This document shows, one piece after another, positions 1 to 7,326 of a stretch of 64,000 bases of DNA (position 1 is its first letter; the number at the start of each line of letters is the position of its first letter). Source of the DNA: Bacteroidales bacterium UBA1680. GTDB taxonomy: Bacteria > Bacteroidota > Bacteroidia > Bacteroidales > UBA932. The notes under the pieces are model-generated. The model worked only from the letters and a program-made list of their open reading frames with translations. It was not told the origin of the DNA and did no database searches. A program made the translations under genes and the position numbers. Location of the stretch: positions 124,001 through 188,000 of the forward strand of contig DCKG01000022.1 in the NCBI GenBank assembly GCA_002320605.1, written 5' to 3'.

Positions 1-915
1 GTTCAATTCTCCGCTCTGGGATATGACCGGCATACCAGCCTTAAGGTCCAGCGCAACCTGAGCCTTGGCCACTAAAAAGTCTATTTCCCCAACGTATTTA
101 GCAGATTCAATCAGATCTGGGACATAAGGTCTCACGAAGTCGCTGAACTGTGCTAAGATCCGTTGAATTTCCTGTGCTTCTTCGTTGTGCAGGGCAATGA
201 TATCGTTCTCGATTTCCACTATTTCAGCCGGCTCGATGAAAACAGTCTTGCCTGTCGAAGATGTGTCGTACACAAGTCCCGGAATTTTCTTCTTGTTCGA
301 TGCATTGACAGGGATGAGCAGTTTCCCTTCCCTAACGGAGAGGCTGGCATCGGAATCGATCATGCCGTCGGCCTGGGCCTGCTTCAATATTGCATTCGCC
401 CGCTTCGAGATGGCTGACTCTTTCGATTTTAGAGATTTACGTATTTGCAGGAGATTGTCTGATGCAGTGTCTTTTACATCGCCGAACCTGTCCAAGATGG
501 TGTCTATCCTGCGCTGTACTTCAGGGAAGCACATGACTTTCTGGCTCATCTGCTTCAGATTCGGGTAAACGCCGTCTTTCACTGCTTCGAAGAAATTCGT
601 GAGCCTGCGCACGGTTTCAGTCATTGTGCGCAGCTTTCCAAGCGACAGCAGATCAATCGTGTAGCCAGTCTTGGCAAGCGGGCTAAGGAAATCCAGGCAG
701 TCAATGTAGCCATTCGTGGGAAAATTCTCCTCGAACATTATTATCAGCCGCATCTCGTCTGTCAGCAAGAGCCGTTTTTCTATTTCTTTTTTGTCCGTGC
801 AGAATTTCTCGCCGGCCACCCTGCCGACGGCATATTCAGTAGAGCATCGATCAGAAATCATGTTCCTGATGCGATCGAAGCCTAATTTATATTCAAGTTT
901 TTCTTCAGGTCCCAT
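1..915 (-). CDS. mutS2: Endonuclease MutS2, N-terminal 305 residues (runs off left edge)
   Basis: This open frame reads leftward from an ATG at 915 and has no stop before the window edge, so only the N-terminal part is present. Near the start it reads LEYKLGFDRIR, the usual opening of MutS2. Further on it has VREGKLLIPV, then a GLVYDTSSTGKTVFIEP segment, the clearest MutS2 family signature (core/lever region). The Walker ATPase and the C-terminal Smr nuclease domain would lie beyond the edge. MutS2 is a MutS-related ATPase linked to recombination control and, in some bacteria, to rescue of collided ribosomes. The start lies 6 bases after the cdaA stop, so the two are probably co-transcribed. 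An ATG overlapping the cdaA stop (920-922) is out of frame and was not used. Confidence 0.88.
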   Translation of the reverse strand, partial: MGPEEKLEYKLGFDRIRNMISDRCSTEYAVGRVAGEKFCTDKKEIEKRLLLTDEMRLIIMFEENFPTNGYIDCLDFLSPLAKTGYTIDLLSLGKLRTMTETVRRLTNFFEAVKDGVYPNLKQMSQKVMCFPEVQRRIDTILDRFGDVKDTASDNLLQIRKSLKSKESAISKRANAILKQAQADGMIDSDASLSVREGKLLIPVNASNKKKIPGLVYDTSSTGKTVFIEPAEIVEIENDIIALHNEEAQEIQRILAQFSDFVRPYVPDLIESAKYVGEIDFLVAKAQVALDLKAGMPVISQSGELN

Positions 916-921
916 AGTTCA

Positions 922-1776
922 TCAGGTTGGGTTCTCTTCAGCTTTTTCGTTCTCTGCAGGACTTTCAGAGGCACTTTTCTCAGAATTTTCGCCAAGCAGC
1001 AGCTTCAGAGTGTTGATGTTGTCGACAGGCGTCAGCACGCCGCCACGCACGAAAGACACCTGGCCAGTCTCCTCTGAAACCACCACCACATCAGCATCTG
1101 ACTCCTCAGATATTCCTATGGCCGCCTTATGGCGCATTCCATAACTGGGCGGAATGTCGGTGCGGCTCGTGATGGGCAGAGTGCATCTGGCGGCGACGAT
1201 CCTGTCGCCGGAGATGACCATCGCCCCATCGTGCAGAGGAGAATTCTTAAAGAATATATTCATTATGAGCCTTCTGCGCACGAGGGCATCCACTTGGTCG
1301 CCGGTTTCGATTATGAAATCCAGAGATTCTTTTCTCTGGAGCACTACCAAGGCCCCTGTCTTCGTCTGCGACATGGAGCGGCAGGCCTCTGCCAGCTCGT
1401 TGATGGCCTCGTTGCCGATATGCTGCTCTTTAAAACCCAGAAGCTTGTTTATCAAATCTTTGCCCTTGCCGCGAAAACCGTAGCGAGAGCCGAATTTCAT
1501 TAGGAAATGCCTTATTTCTGGCTGGAATATGATGATGAGCGCCAAGACGCCAATGTCCAGGAAAGCTCCTAGCAGGGCGCTGGTCAGCTTCATGTTGAAG
1601 GCCGCCGCAATCACCCTCAGGAAAAGCAAGAGGATAATGGCTACGAATATGTTCATTGCTGCTGATCCTCTTATCCAGATGAACACCAGATAGATGAGGA
1701 GAGCGACAAGGAGGATGTCTATGACATCTACGAATGAGAAATTCAGGAAGCCGAATATATTCAATAGCATATCCAT
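922..1776 (-). CDS. cdaA: Diadenylate cyclase CdaA (c-di-AMP synthase)
   Basis: Membrane-bound cyclase that joins two ATP into cyclic di-AMP, a second messenger for potassium and osmotic balance and envelope homeostasis. Three hydrophobic helices lie at about residues 14-38, 41-60 and 64-84, followed by the DAC domain. The catalytic DGA motif is at 183-185 (LHDGAMVI). The ATP-binding RHR motif appears as RHK at 215-217, a conservative change. The tail after residue 255 is acidic and Glu/Ser-rich. Length (284 aa) is normal for CdaA. It is the first gene of a leftward unit with mutS2, and its promoter faces away from that of the ribosomal operon. The start could also be the Met two codons later. 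Confidence 0.93.
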   Translation of the reverse strand: MDMLLNIFGFLNFSFVDVIDILLVALLIYLVFIWIRGSAAMNIFVAIILLLFLRVIAAAFNMKLTSALLGAFLDIGVLALIIIFQPEIRHFLMKFGSRYGFRGKGKDLINKLLGFKEQHIGNEAINELAEACRSMSQTKTGALVVLQRKESLDFIIETGDQVDALVRRRLIMNIFFKNSPLHDGAMVISGDRIVAARCTLPITSRTDIPPSYGMRHKAAIGISEESDADVVVVSEETGQVSFVRGGVLTPVDNINTLKLLLGENSEKSASESPAENEKAEENPT

Positions 1777-1801
1777 TACTCGAACTATTTGCTCTTCGGT
1801 G

Positions 1802-1809
1802 CAAAGATA
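1802..1809 (-). promoter_or_regulatory. Bacteroidota -7 element for cdaA
   Basis: On the minus strand this reads TATCTTTG, a perfect TAnnTTTG -7 box, 26 bases before the cdaA start. I see no clear TTTG -33 box at the right distance, so the assignment rests on the -7 box alone. Confidence 0.5.
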
Positions 1810-1852
1810 GTGATTTAGAATGATATTAATAAGGTGTCAGGCTGTTGAAAAC

Positions 1853-1884
1853 TTTGTGAATTAAGAAATTAATTCGTACATTTG
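1853..1884 (+). promoter_or_regulatory. Promoter of the rplC ribosomal operon
   Basis: TTTG at 1853-1856, 20 bases, then TACATTTG at 1877-1884, a close match to the Bacteroidota sigma-ABfr consensus. It lies about 60 bases before rplC, showing that rplC starts its own transcript here instead of being read from rpsJ. Confidence 0.85.
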
Positions 1885-1887
1885 CAG

Positions 1888-1905
1888 CCCGCAAAATATT
1901 GTGGG
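1888..1905 (+). promoter_or_regulatory. 5'-end hairpin in the rplC leader
   Basis: CCCGCAA (1888-1894) pairs with TTGTGGG (1899-1905) around a four-base AATA loop; one pair is G-U. It begins 4 bases after the -7 box, so it would form at the very 5' end of the mRNA. A very similar hairpin lies at the same place before rpsL. Confidence 0.55.
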
Positions 1906-1945
1906 TTTGTTTAAAACATTTAGTTACAATTAATTAATCAAACCA

Positions 1946-2572
1946 ATGCCTGGATTAATTGGAAAGAAAATCGGAATGACTTCCGTTTTCGGTGCTGATG
2001 GAAAAAATATTCCATGCACCGTCATCGAGGCTGGTCCGTGTGTTGTCACGCAACTGCGTACGGTTGAAAAAGATGGTTATGCCGCCGTGCAGCTTGCCTA
2101 TGACGAAGCTAAAGAAACACGTACCACGGCTCCTCTAATGGGGCACTTCAAAAAGGCAGGAACCACTCCTAAGAAAAAGCTGGTGGAATTCGCAGCTGAT
2201 TTCGATGGAGAACTCAAGCTCGGAGACACCATTTCCGTGACTGATGTCGTCAAAGATGACACCAAGTTCGTAGATGTTGTCGGTACTTCTAAAGGTAAGG
2301 GCTTCCAGGGCGTAGTTCATCGTTATCACTTCCAAGGTGTAGGCGGTGCTACTCATGGACAGCACAACAGGCTGCGTAAGCCAGGTTCTCTGGGTGCTTC
2401 TTCTTATCCTTCCCGTGTATTCCCGGGAATGAGGATGGGCGGCCGCATGGGCAATGACAGAGTAAAGGTGTTCAACCTCGAAATCGTCAAGGTCATCCCT
2501 GAAAACAATCTTCTAGTCATAAAAGGTTCCGTTCCAGGAGCCAGGGGTTCATATCTATCATTGGAGTTTTAA
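1946..2572 (+). CDS. rplC: Large-subunit ribosomal protein L3
   Basis: 208 aa, full length for bacterial L3, opening PGLIGKKIGMTSVF. The loop region contains GKGFQGVVHRYHF and GGATHGQHNRLRKPGS, the conserved segment that reaches toward the peptidyl-transferase centre and carries the glutamine that is methylated in some bacteria. L3 binds 23S rRNA early in 50S assembly. It is the first gene of a seven-gene operon here, with its own promoter and a leader of about 60 bases. In most bacteria rpsJ comes directly before it; here rpsJ is about 35 kb away behind fusA. Confidence 0.97.
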   Translation: MPGLIGKKIGMTSVFGADGKNIPCTVIEAGPCVVTQLRTVEKDGYAAVQLAYDEAKETRTTAPLMGHFKKAGTTPKKKLVEFAADFDGELKLGDTISVTDVVKDDTKFVDVVGTSKGKGFQGVVHRYHFQGVGGATHGQHNRLRKPGSLGASSYPSRVFPGMRMGGRMGNDRVKVFNLEIVKVIPENNLLVIKGSVPGARGSYLSLEF

Positions 2573-2575
2573 GCT

Positions 2576-3208
2576 ATGGAATTACCAGTTTTGAAAATTG
2601 ACGGAACAGAATCCGGAAAGAAGGTTGTTCTCGATGAGAAAGTTTTCGGCATAGAGCCGAGCGATCACGCCATCTATCTCGACGTGGTTCAGTATCTGGC
2701 AAACCAGCGTCAGGGTACTGCAAAGACTAAGGATCGCAGCGAAGTAGCTTATTCTACGAAGAAGATGGGCCGCCAGAAAGGCGGTGGCGGTGCTCGCCAC
2801 GGCTCGATTAAAGCAAACATCTACGTTGGTGGAGGCCGCGCGCATGGACCTAATCCTCGCATTTACAGGAAGAAGCTCAACAAGAAAGTTAAGTCTCTTG
2901 CTAGGTTCTCCGCACTCACTTACAAGGCTCAGGAAAACAGAATCATATTCATAGAGCCATTTGCCATGGATGCGCCAAAGACAAAGGAATTCTTGAATAT
3001 CATCTCGGCTATTAAAGCTGGGGATAGGAAAGTCCTATTCGTTCTTCCGGCAAATTCCGATAATATTTATCTTTCATCCCGCAACCTGCCTGAGGTTAAA
3101 GTCACAACTGTTGACGAACTCAACACTTACGTCATAATGAACGCCGAGAAGATGGTGATCATGGATGGCGTGCAGGACATCCTTTCCGAAAGGGCGGCCA
3201 ATCGTTAA
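2576..3208 (+). CDS. rplD: Large-subunit ribosomal protein L4
   Basis: 210 aa, 3 bases after rplC. The extended loop with KMGRQKGGGGARHGSI and the following GPNPRIYRKKLNKK match the L4 segment that lines the nascent-peptide exit tunnel. In Proteobacteria L4 also represses its own operon; nothing in the leader here lets me say whether that applies. The C-terminal globular part is of normal length. Confidence 0.97.
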   Translation: MELPVLKIDGTESGKKVVLDEKVFGIEPSDHAIYLDVVQYLANQRQGTAKTKDRSEVAYSTKKMGRQKGGGGARHGSIKANIYVGGGRAHGPNPRIYRKKLNKKVKSLARFSALTYKAQENRIIFIEPFAMDAPKTKEFLNIISAIKAGDRKVLFVLPANSDNIYLSSRNLPEVKVTTVDELNTYVIMNAEKMVIMDGVQDILSERAANR

Positions 3209-3220
3209 AAGAGCAAAGAG

Positions 3221-3511
3221 ATGGGAATATTAATTAAGCCAATTGTTACAGAGAAGCTGACGACGGAAGGCGAAAAACGCAACTGTTATGGTTTCATCGT
3301 AGACCGCGATGCAAATAAGCTTCAGATAAAGGCTGCCGTTGAGCAGTTCTATAATGTGTCCGTGAAGGATGTGAACACTATCAATTATCACGGTAAGAAA
3401 AGATCCCGCTACACGAAAGCCGGGATGGTTAAGGGACGCTCCAATCATTACAAGAAGGCATATGTCACGCTTGCCGGTGATGATAAGATCGATTTCTACG
3501 CTAATATTTAA
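3221..3511 (+). CDS. rplW: Large-subunit ribosomal protein L23
   Basis: 96 aa, opening MGILIKPIVTEKLT, the typical L23 start, with a C-terminal part rich in Lys and Arg. L23 sits at the tunnel exit and is a docking site for trigger factor and SRP. It lies 12 bases after rplD in the standard L3-L4-L23-L2 order. Confidence 0.96.
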   Translation: MGILIKPIVTEKLTTEGEKRNCYGFIVDRDANKLQIKAAVEQFYNVSVKDVNTINYHGKKRSRYTKAGMVKGRSNHYKKAYVTLAGDDKIDFYANI

Positions 3512-3525
3512 GGAGGAAACGAACA

Positions 3526-4353
3526 ATGGCAATAAGAAAATTCAAACCAACGACTCCTGGTACCAGAAATAAGTCTATCAGTTCGTTCGAGGAGCTTACT
3601 ACCGATAAGCCTTGCAAATCATTGCTCGAGCCTCTTAAGAGCACAGGCGGAAGGAACAACACTGGTCAGATGACCATGCGTTATATTGGCGGCGGACATA
3701 AGAGGATGTATCGCATCATCGATTTCCTCCGCAACAAGGATAATGTGAAGGCTATTGTGAAGACCATCGAGTACGATCCGAATCGTAGCGCCTACATTTC
3801 ACTTGTGCAGTATGAGGATGGCGTCAAGAAATACATCATCGCTCCTGCTGGAATCAAGGTAGGTCAAGAGATTGTCTCTGGTGCCGGCGTGGCTCCAGAA
3901 ATCGGGAACACTTTGCCGCTCGGCGAGATTCCTGTAGGTACTCTGGTTCACAATATCGAGCTTCGTCCTGGTCAGGGAGCCGCAATGGCTCGCTCAGCCG
4001 GAACTTTCGCTCAGCTTGCAGCACGTGAAGGCAATTATGCCATCCTTCGTCTCCCTTCGGGCGAGACCAGAATGGTGCTCACCACATGCCGCGCTACCGT
4101 AGGCGTCGTTTCTAACGGCGATCATAATCTGGAATCTTCCGGTAAGGCAGGCCGCAGCCGCTGGCAGGGTCGCAGGCCTCACAACAGAGGCGTCGTGATG
4201 AACCCAGTCGATCACCCGATGGGTGGTGGCGAAGGACGTGCTTCCGGAGGTCATCCGCGTTCTCGCAAGGGACTTCCTGCTAAGGGATACAAGACACGTA
4301 ATCCTAAGGCCAGGTCTAACAAGTTCATCATCGAGAGAAGGAAGAAGAAGTAA
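3526..4353 (+). CDS. rplB: Large-subunit ribosomal protein L2
   Basis: 275 aa, normal length. Contains GGGHKRMYRIIDF near residue 60 and MNPVDHPMGGGEGR near residue 225; the latter holds the conserved histidine implicated in subunit association and peptidyl transfer. The C-terminal tail is strongly basic (ERRKKK). An AGGAGG-like stretch lies 10 bases before the start, unusual for Bacteroidota, whose genes mostly lack Shine-Dalgarno sequences. Confidence 0.97.
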   Translation: MAIRKFKPTTPGTRNKSISSFEELTTDKPCKSLLEPLKSTGGRNNTGQMTMRYIGGGHKRMYRIIDFLRNKDNVKAIVKTIEYDPNRSAYISLVQYEDGVKKYIIAPAGIKVGQEIVSGAGVAPEIGNTLPLGEIPVGTLVHNIELRPGQGAAMARSAGTFAQLAAREGNYAILRLPSGETRMVLTTCRATVGVVSNGDHNLESSGKAGRSRWQGRRPHNRGVVMNPVDHPMGGGEGRASGGHPRSRKGLPAKGYKTRNPKARSNKFIIERRKKK

Positions 4354-4380
4354 TATAACGGTAAAAACTTATTTTAGATT

Positions 4381-4653
4381 ATGAGTCGTTCATTAAGAAA
4401 AGGACCATACATCCAGGAAGCCCTGGAGAAAAGAATACTTGCCATGAATGATGGCAGTAAGAAGAAGGAGGTTGTCAAGACCTGGTCTCGCGCCAGCATG
4501 ATCTCTCCTGACTTCGTGGGCCATACCGTAGCAGTTCATAATGGAAACAAGTTTATACCTGTTTACATTACTGAAAATATGGTAGGCCACAAACTTGGCG
4601 AGTTTGCGCCAACTAGGACATTCAGAGGTCACTCTGGAAACAATAAAGCATAA
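4381..4653 (+). CDS. rpsS: Small-subunit ribosomal protein S19
   Basis: 90 aa. Opens MSRSLRKGPYIQEAL and has MVGHKLGEFAPTRTFRGH, both standard for S19. It binds the 16S 3' domain with S13 in the head of the 30S subunit. It is the fifth gene of the operon, 27 bases after rplB. Confidence 0.97.
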   Translation: MSRSLRKGPYIQEALEKRILAMNDGSKKKEVVKTWSRASMISPDFVGHTVAVHNGNKFIPVYITENMVGHKLGEFAPTRTFRGHSGNNKA

Positions 4654-4664
4654 GGAGATAGAAG

Positions 4665-5090
4665 ATGGGAAAACGTAAAAAAGAAATGGCCGAGAGGCTT
4701 AAGGTCGCCAAGAAGGTCACTGCCATCGCTAAATTAAATAATGCGCCAACATCTCCTCGCAAGATGCGTCTCGTGGCAGATACCATCAGGGGAGTAGAAG
4801 TCAACCACGCTCTGGATCTCCTTCATTACAGCAAGAAAGAGGCATCCATTCGTCTTGAGACCCTTCTGCGCAGCGCCATAGCTAACTGGGAGGCAAAAAA
4901 TCCTGACGACAGCAAAGAGCTGGATAATGGCAATGTCTATGTGAAGACGATAATGGTAGACGGAGGTCGTATGCTGAAGAGAGTCCGTCCTATGCCGCAG
5001 GGCAGGGCAGGCAGAATCCGCAAGCGCTCCAACCACGTCACTGTTATTCTCGACGTGAAGAAACCAACAACATCAGAGGAGGCAAAGTAA
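4665..5090 (+). CDS. rplV: Large-subunit ribosomal protein L22
   Basis: 141 aa, somewhat longer than the roughly 110 aa of E. coli L22 because of an N-terminal extension of about 20 residues (MGKRKKEMAERLKVAKKV). The core has NNAPTSPRKMRLVAD and the tunnel beta-hairpin region RPMPQGRAGRIRKRSNHVTV, the region where macrolide-resistance changes arise in other species. A start inside the extension (for example at 4686) would give a shorter protein and cannot be excluded. Confidence 0.95.
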   Translation: MGKRKKEMAERLKVAKKVTAIAKLNNAPTSPRKMRLVADTIRGVEVNHALDLLHYSKKEASIRLETLLRSAIANWEAKNPDDSKELDNGNVYVKTIMVDGGRMLKRVRPMPQGRAGRIRKRSNHVTVILDVKKPTTSEEAK

Positions 5091-5091
5091 T

Positions 5092-5883
5092 ATGGGACAG
5101 AAAACAAATCCTATTTCTAACAGAATCGGTATCACCCGTGGTTGGGACTCTAACTGGTGTGGTGGTAACTATGCTGAGAAGATTGCTGAGGACTACGAGA
5201 TTCGTAAATATCTAACGAATCGTCTCGCTAAGGCAAGCCTTTCTAAGATTGTCATCGAGAGAACCTTGAAACTAATTACCGTGACAATCCACGCTGCAAG
5301 GCCAGGCTTCATCATCGGTAAGGGTGGCTCTGAAGTCGATAAACTTAAGGAAGAGCTGAAGAAAGTCACGAAGAAGGACGTTCAGATTAACATTTTCGAA
5401 GTTAAGAGACCTGAGGTAGACGCTAACATCGTCGCTGACAGCATCGCTCGTCAGATTGAGGGTCGTGTTTCTTACAGAAGGGCTATCAAGATGGCTATTG
5501 CTTCAACCATGAGGGTTGGCGCAGAAGGCATTAAGATTCAGATCAGCGGCCGTGTTGGCGGAGCTGAAATGGCCAGAAGCGAGATGTTCAAGGAAGGACG
5601 TACTCCTTTGCATACTTTCCGTGCCGACATCGACTACGCTCTTGCGGTAGCAAGGACAAAGGTCGGGGCTCTCGGAATCAAGGTGTGGATCTGCAACGGT
5701 GAGCGCTATGGCAAGCAGGACCTTACTCCAAATGCTATGAACGCCGCTAATGCTCAGGCAGCTAACGCACGTCCACAGAGAGGCGAGCGCAGGGGCGGAG
5801 ACCGCAGAGGTGGCGACCGAGGCGATCGCAGAGATCGTCGCGGAGGCCGCGGCCGTCGTGATAACGCCAAGGCAGCTGAATAA
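5092..5883 (+). CDS. rpsC: Small-subunit ribosomal protein S3 with RG-rich tail
   Basis: 263 aa. The N-terminal part and KH domain (FIIGKGGSEVDKL, about residues 74-87) and the C-terminal SSU_S3 domain (SGRVGGAEMARSE, about 150-165) are standard. After about residue 220 the protein ends in roughly 40 residues dominated by Arg, Gly and Asp (RRGG, DRRG and RGGRGRR units), longer than the tail of E. coli S3. S3 lines the mRNA entry channel. It follows rplV by 1 base and is the last gene of this block: a terminator follows, whereas rplP would normally come next. Confidence 0.96.
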   Translation: MGQKTNPISNRIGITRGWDSNWCGGNYAEKIAEDYEIRKYLTNRLAKASLSKIVIERTLKLITVTIHAARPGFIIGKGGSEVDKLKEELKKVTKKDVQINIFEVKRPEVDANIVADSIARQIEGRVSYRRAIKMAIASTMRVGAEGIKIQISGRVGGAEMARSEMFKEGRTPLHTFRADIDYALAVARTKVGALGIKVWICNGERYGKQDLTPNAMNAANAQAANARPQRGERRGGDRRGGDRGDRRDRRGGRGRRDNAKAAE

Positions 5884-5902
5884 ACATATTCACTTTATAA
5901 GA

Positions 5903-5940
5903 AAAGGCTGGTCATTTATTTGGCTCAGCCTTTCTTTATT
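5903..5940 (+). terminator. Terminator after rpsC
   Basis: AAAGGCTG (5903-5910) pairs with CAGCCTTT (5926-5933) and is followed by a T-rich run. It lies 19 bases after the rpsC stop and ends the ribosomal operon. Confidence 0.8.
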
Positions 5941-5971
5941 TTGTTTAGGTGCATAAAAGTTCCTAAATTAG
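5940..5971 (+). promoter_or_regulatory. Candidate promoter of the oxidoreductase operon
   Basis: TTTG at 5940-5943, 20 bases, then TAAATTAG at 5964-5971 (one mismatch from TAnnTTTG). It lies directly behind the rpsC terminator and 41 bases before the start of the next gene. Confidence 0.5.
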
Positions 5972-6012
5972 GGCTTCAAAAGACAATATTCATAAATATC
6001 CATAATAGCACT

Positions 6013-7317
6013 ATGAAAGAGACCAGGAGAAGTTTTCTTAAGAAATCTGCGGCAGGCTTGGCCCTGTTTACGATTCTGCCAAGAAACGTATTCGGAGCGA
6101 TGAACGGTGAGAAAAAGTATACCGCTCCAAGTGACCAGCTGACTCACGGAATAATCGGGGTAGGCGGAATCGGAATGTCTAATCTGCATTTCTTCAGCAA
6201 TGATCGTTGCAGGCTTGTGTCGGTGTGTGACGTAGACAAGGATCACCTTGACAATGCGATTGCGGGAGGAAAGGAAAAATTTGGAGAGACTCTGAAGTCT
6301 TACCATGATTGGAGAGAGCTTGTGCATGACCCTAACGTGGACATCGTGGACGTTGCCACTCCATCGCACTGGCACGCTTTAATGTCTATCGAAGCAGCTC
6401 GCGCAGGCAAAGACATTTTCTGCGAGAAACCAATGACTAGAACGATCGGTGAAGGACAGAAAGTCGTCGATGCCGTGAACCGCTACGGAAGGATGTTCCG
6501 CCTAGATACCTGGTTCCGTTTCAAAGACACATTCTACGGGCTTGGAACAACGGTTGAGCCGTTAAAGAAACTTGTCGATAGCGGACTTCTCGGATGGCCT
6601 CTCACGGTTAGAATTTCTGGTGCGACTGGATTCGCATGGAAGTTCTACTGGACTGGCAAGGAGAATCTAGTGCCTCAGCCGGTTCCTGAAGTGCTGGATT
6701 ATGACATGTGGCTTGGCCCTGCTCCATACAAGCCTTATAACCCTCATAGAGTGCACCAAACCTTCCGCGGCTATTGGGACTATGAGTCTGGCGGATTAGG
6801 TGACATGGGACAGCACTACATCGACCCAGTACAATATATTCTCGGGAAGGATGACACATTCCCAGTGAAGGTTGAAGTAGATGCTCCTCAGCAGCACCCT
6901 GATGCAGTGGGAATATGGAGAAAGATTACTTACACCTACGAGGACGGATGCAAGATTATCCTCGAAGGCGAAGGCTTTGAGAGCGAGGGTAAAGTGCCTT
7001 ATATCGAAGGCCCTAACGGGAAACTGTACAAGGGCTTCGAATGCACCATCCCAAATATAATGGATAAATTAAACGCGATGCCTGATCCTGAGCCGAGGGT
7101 GACGGATTTCTTGGAAAGCGTAAGGACGCGCCAGAAGTTCGCTCTGAACGAGGTGAACGGACATCACAGCTGCACCATCGTGAATATGGGATCTTGTGCC
7201 CTGCGCCTAGGTAGAACGCTGAACTTCGATCCTAAGACGCAGCGCTTCATAAATGACGACGCAGCTAATTTATTAATTAATCAGCCAATGAGAGAGCCTT
7301 GGGCTTCAATGATGTAA
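6013..7317 (+). CDS. Tat-exported Gfo/Idh/MocA family oxidoreductase
   Basis: 434 aa NAD(P)-dependent oxidoreductase, probably acting on a sugar or sugar derivative in the periplasm. The start at 6013 was chosen because it places a twin-arginine signal (ETRRSFLKKSAAG) at the N-terminus; an upstream in-frame ATG at 5920 would read through the terminator region and bury that signal. A Rossmann dinucleotide motif reads GVGGIGMSNL, and CEKPMTRT is the family's conserved Lys-Pro segment near residue 140. The next gene carries a DUF1080 (3-keto-disaccharide hydrolase) domain. Exported Gfo/Idh/MocA enzymes and DUF1080 proteins are often neighbours in Bacteroidota, which fits oxidation and cleavage of disaccharides through a 3-keto intermediate. 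The substrate is not visible from sequence. Confidence 0.88.
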   Translation: MKETRRSFLKKSAAGLALFTILPRNVFGAMNGEKKYTAPSDQLTHGIIGVGGIGMSNLHFFSNDRCRLVSVCDVDKDHLDNAIAGGKEKFGETLKSYHDWRELVHDPNVDIVDVATPSHWHALMSIEAARAGKDIFCEKPMTRTIGEGQKVVDAVNRYGRMFRLDTWFRFKDTFYGLGTTVEPLKKLVDSGLLGWPLTVRISGATGFAWKFYWTGKENLVPQPVPEVLDYDMWLGPAPYKPYNPHRVHQTFRGYWDYESGGLGDMGQHYIDPVQYILGKDDTFPVKVEVDAPQQHPDAVGIWRKITYTYEDGCKIILEGEGFESEGKVPYIEGPNGKLYKGFECTIPNIMDKLNAMPDPEPRVTDFLESVRTRQKFALNEVNGHHSCTIVNMGSCALRLGRTLNFDPKTQRFINDDAANLLINQPMREPWASMM

Positions 7318-7326
7318 TAAAGGAGT

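Noticed and set aside
5920..6012. N-terminal extension of the Gfo/Idh/MocA oxidoreductase from an upstream ATG
   Set aside because: It begins inside the rpsC terminator and would bury the twin-arginine signal that starts at 6013.
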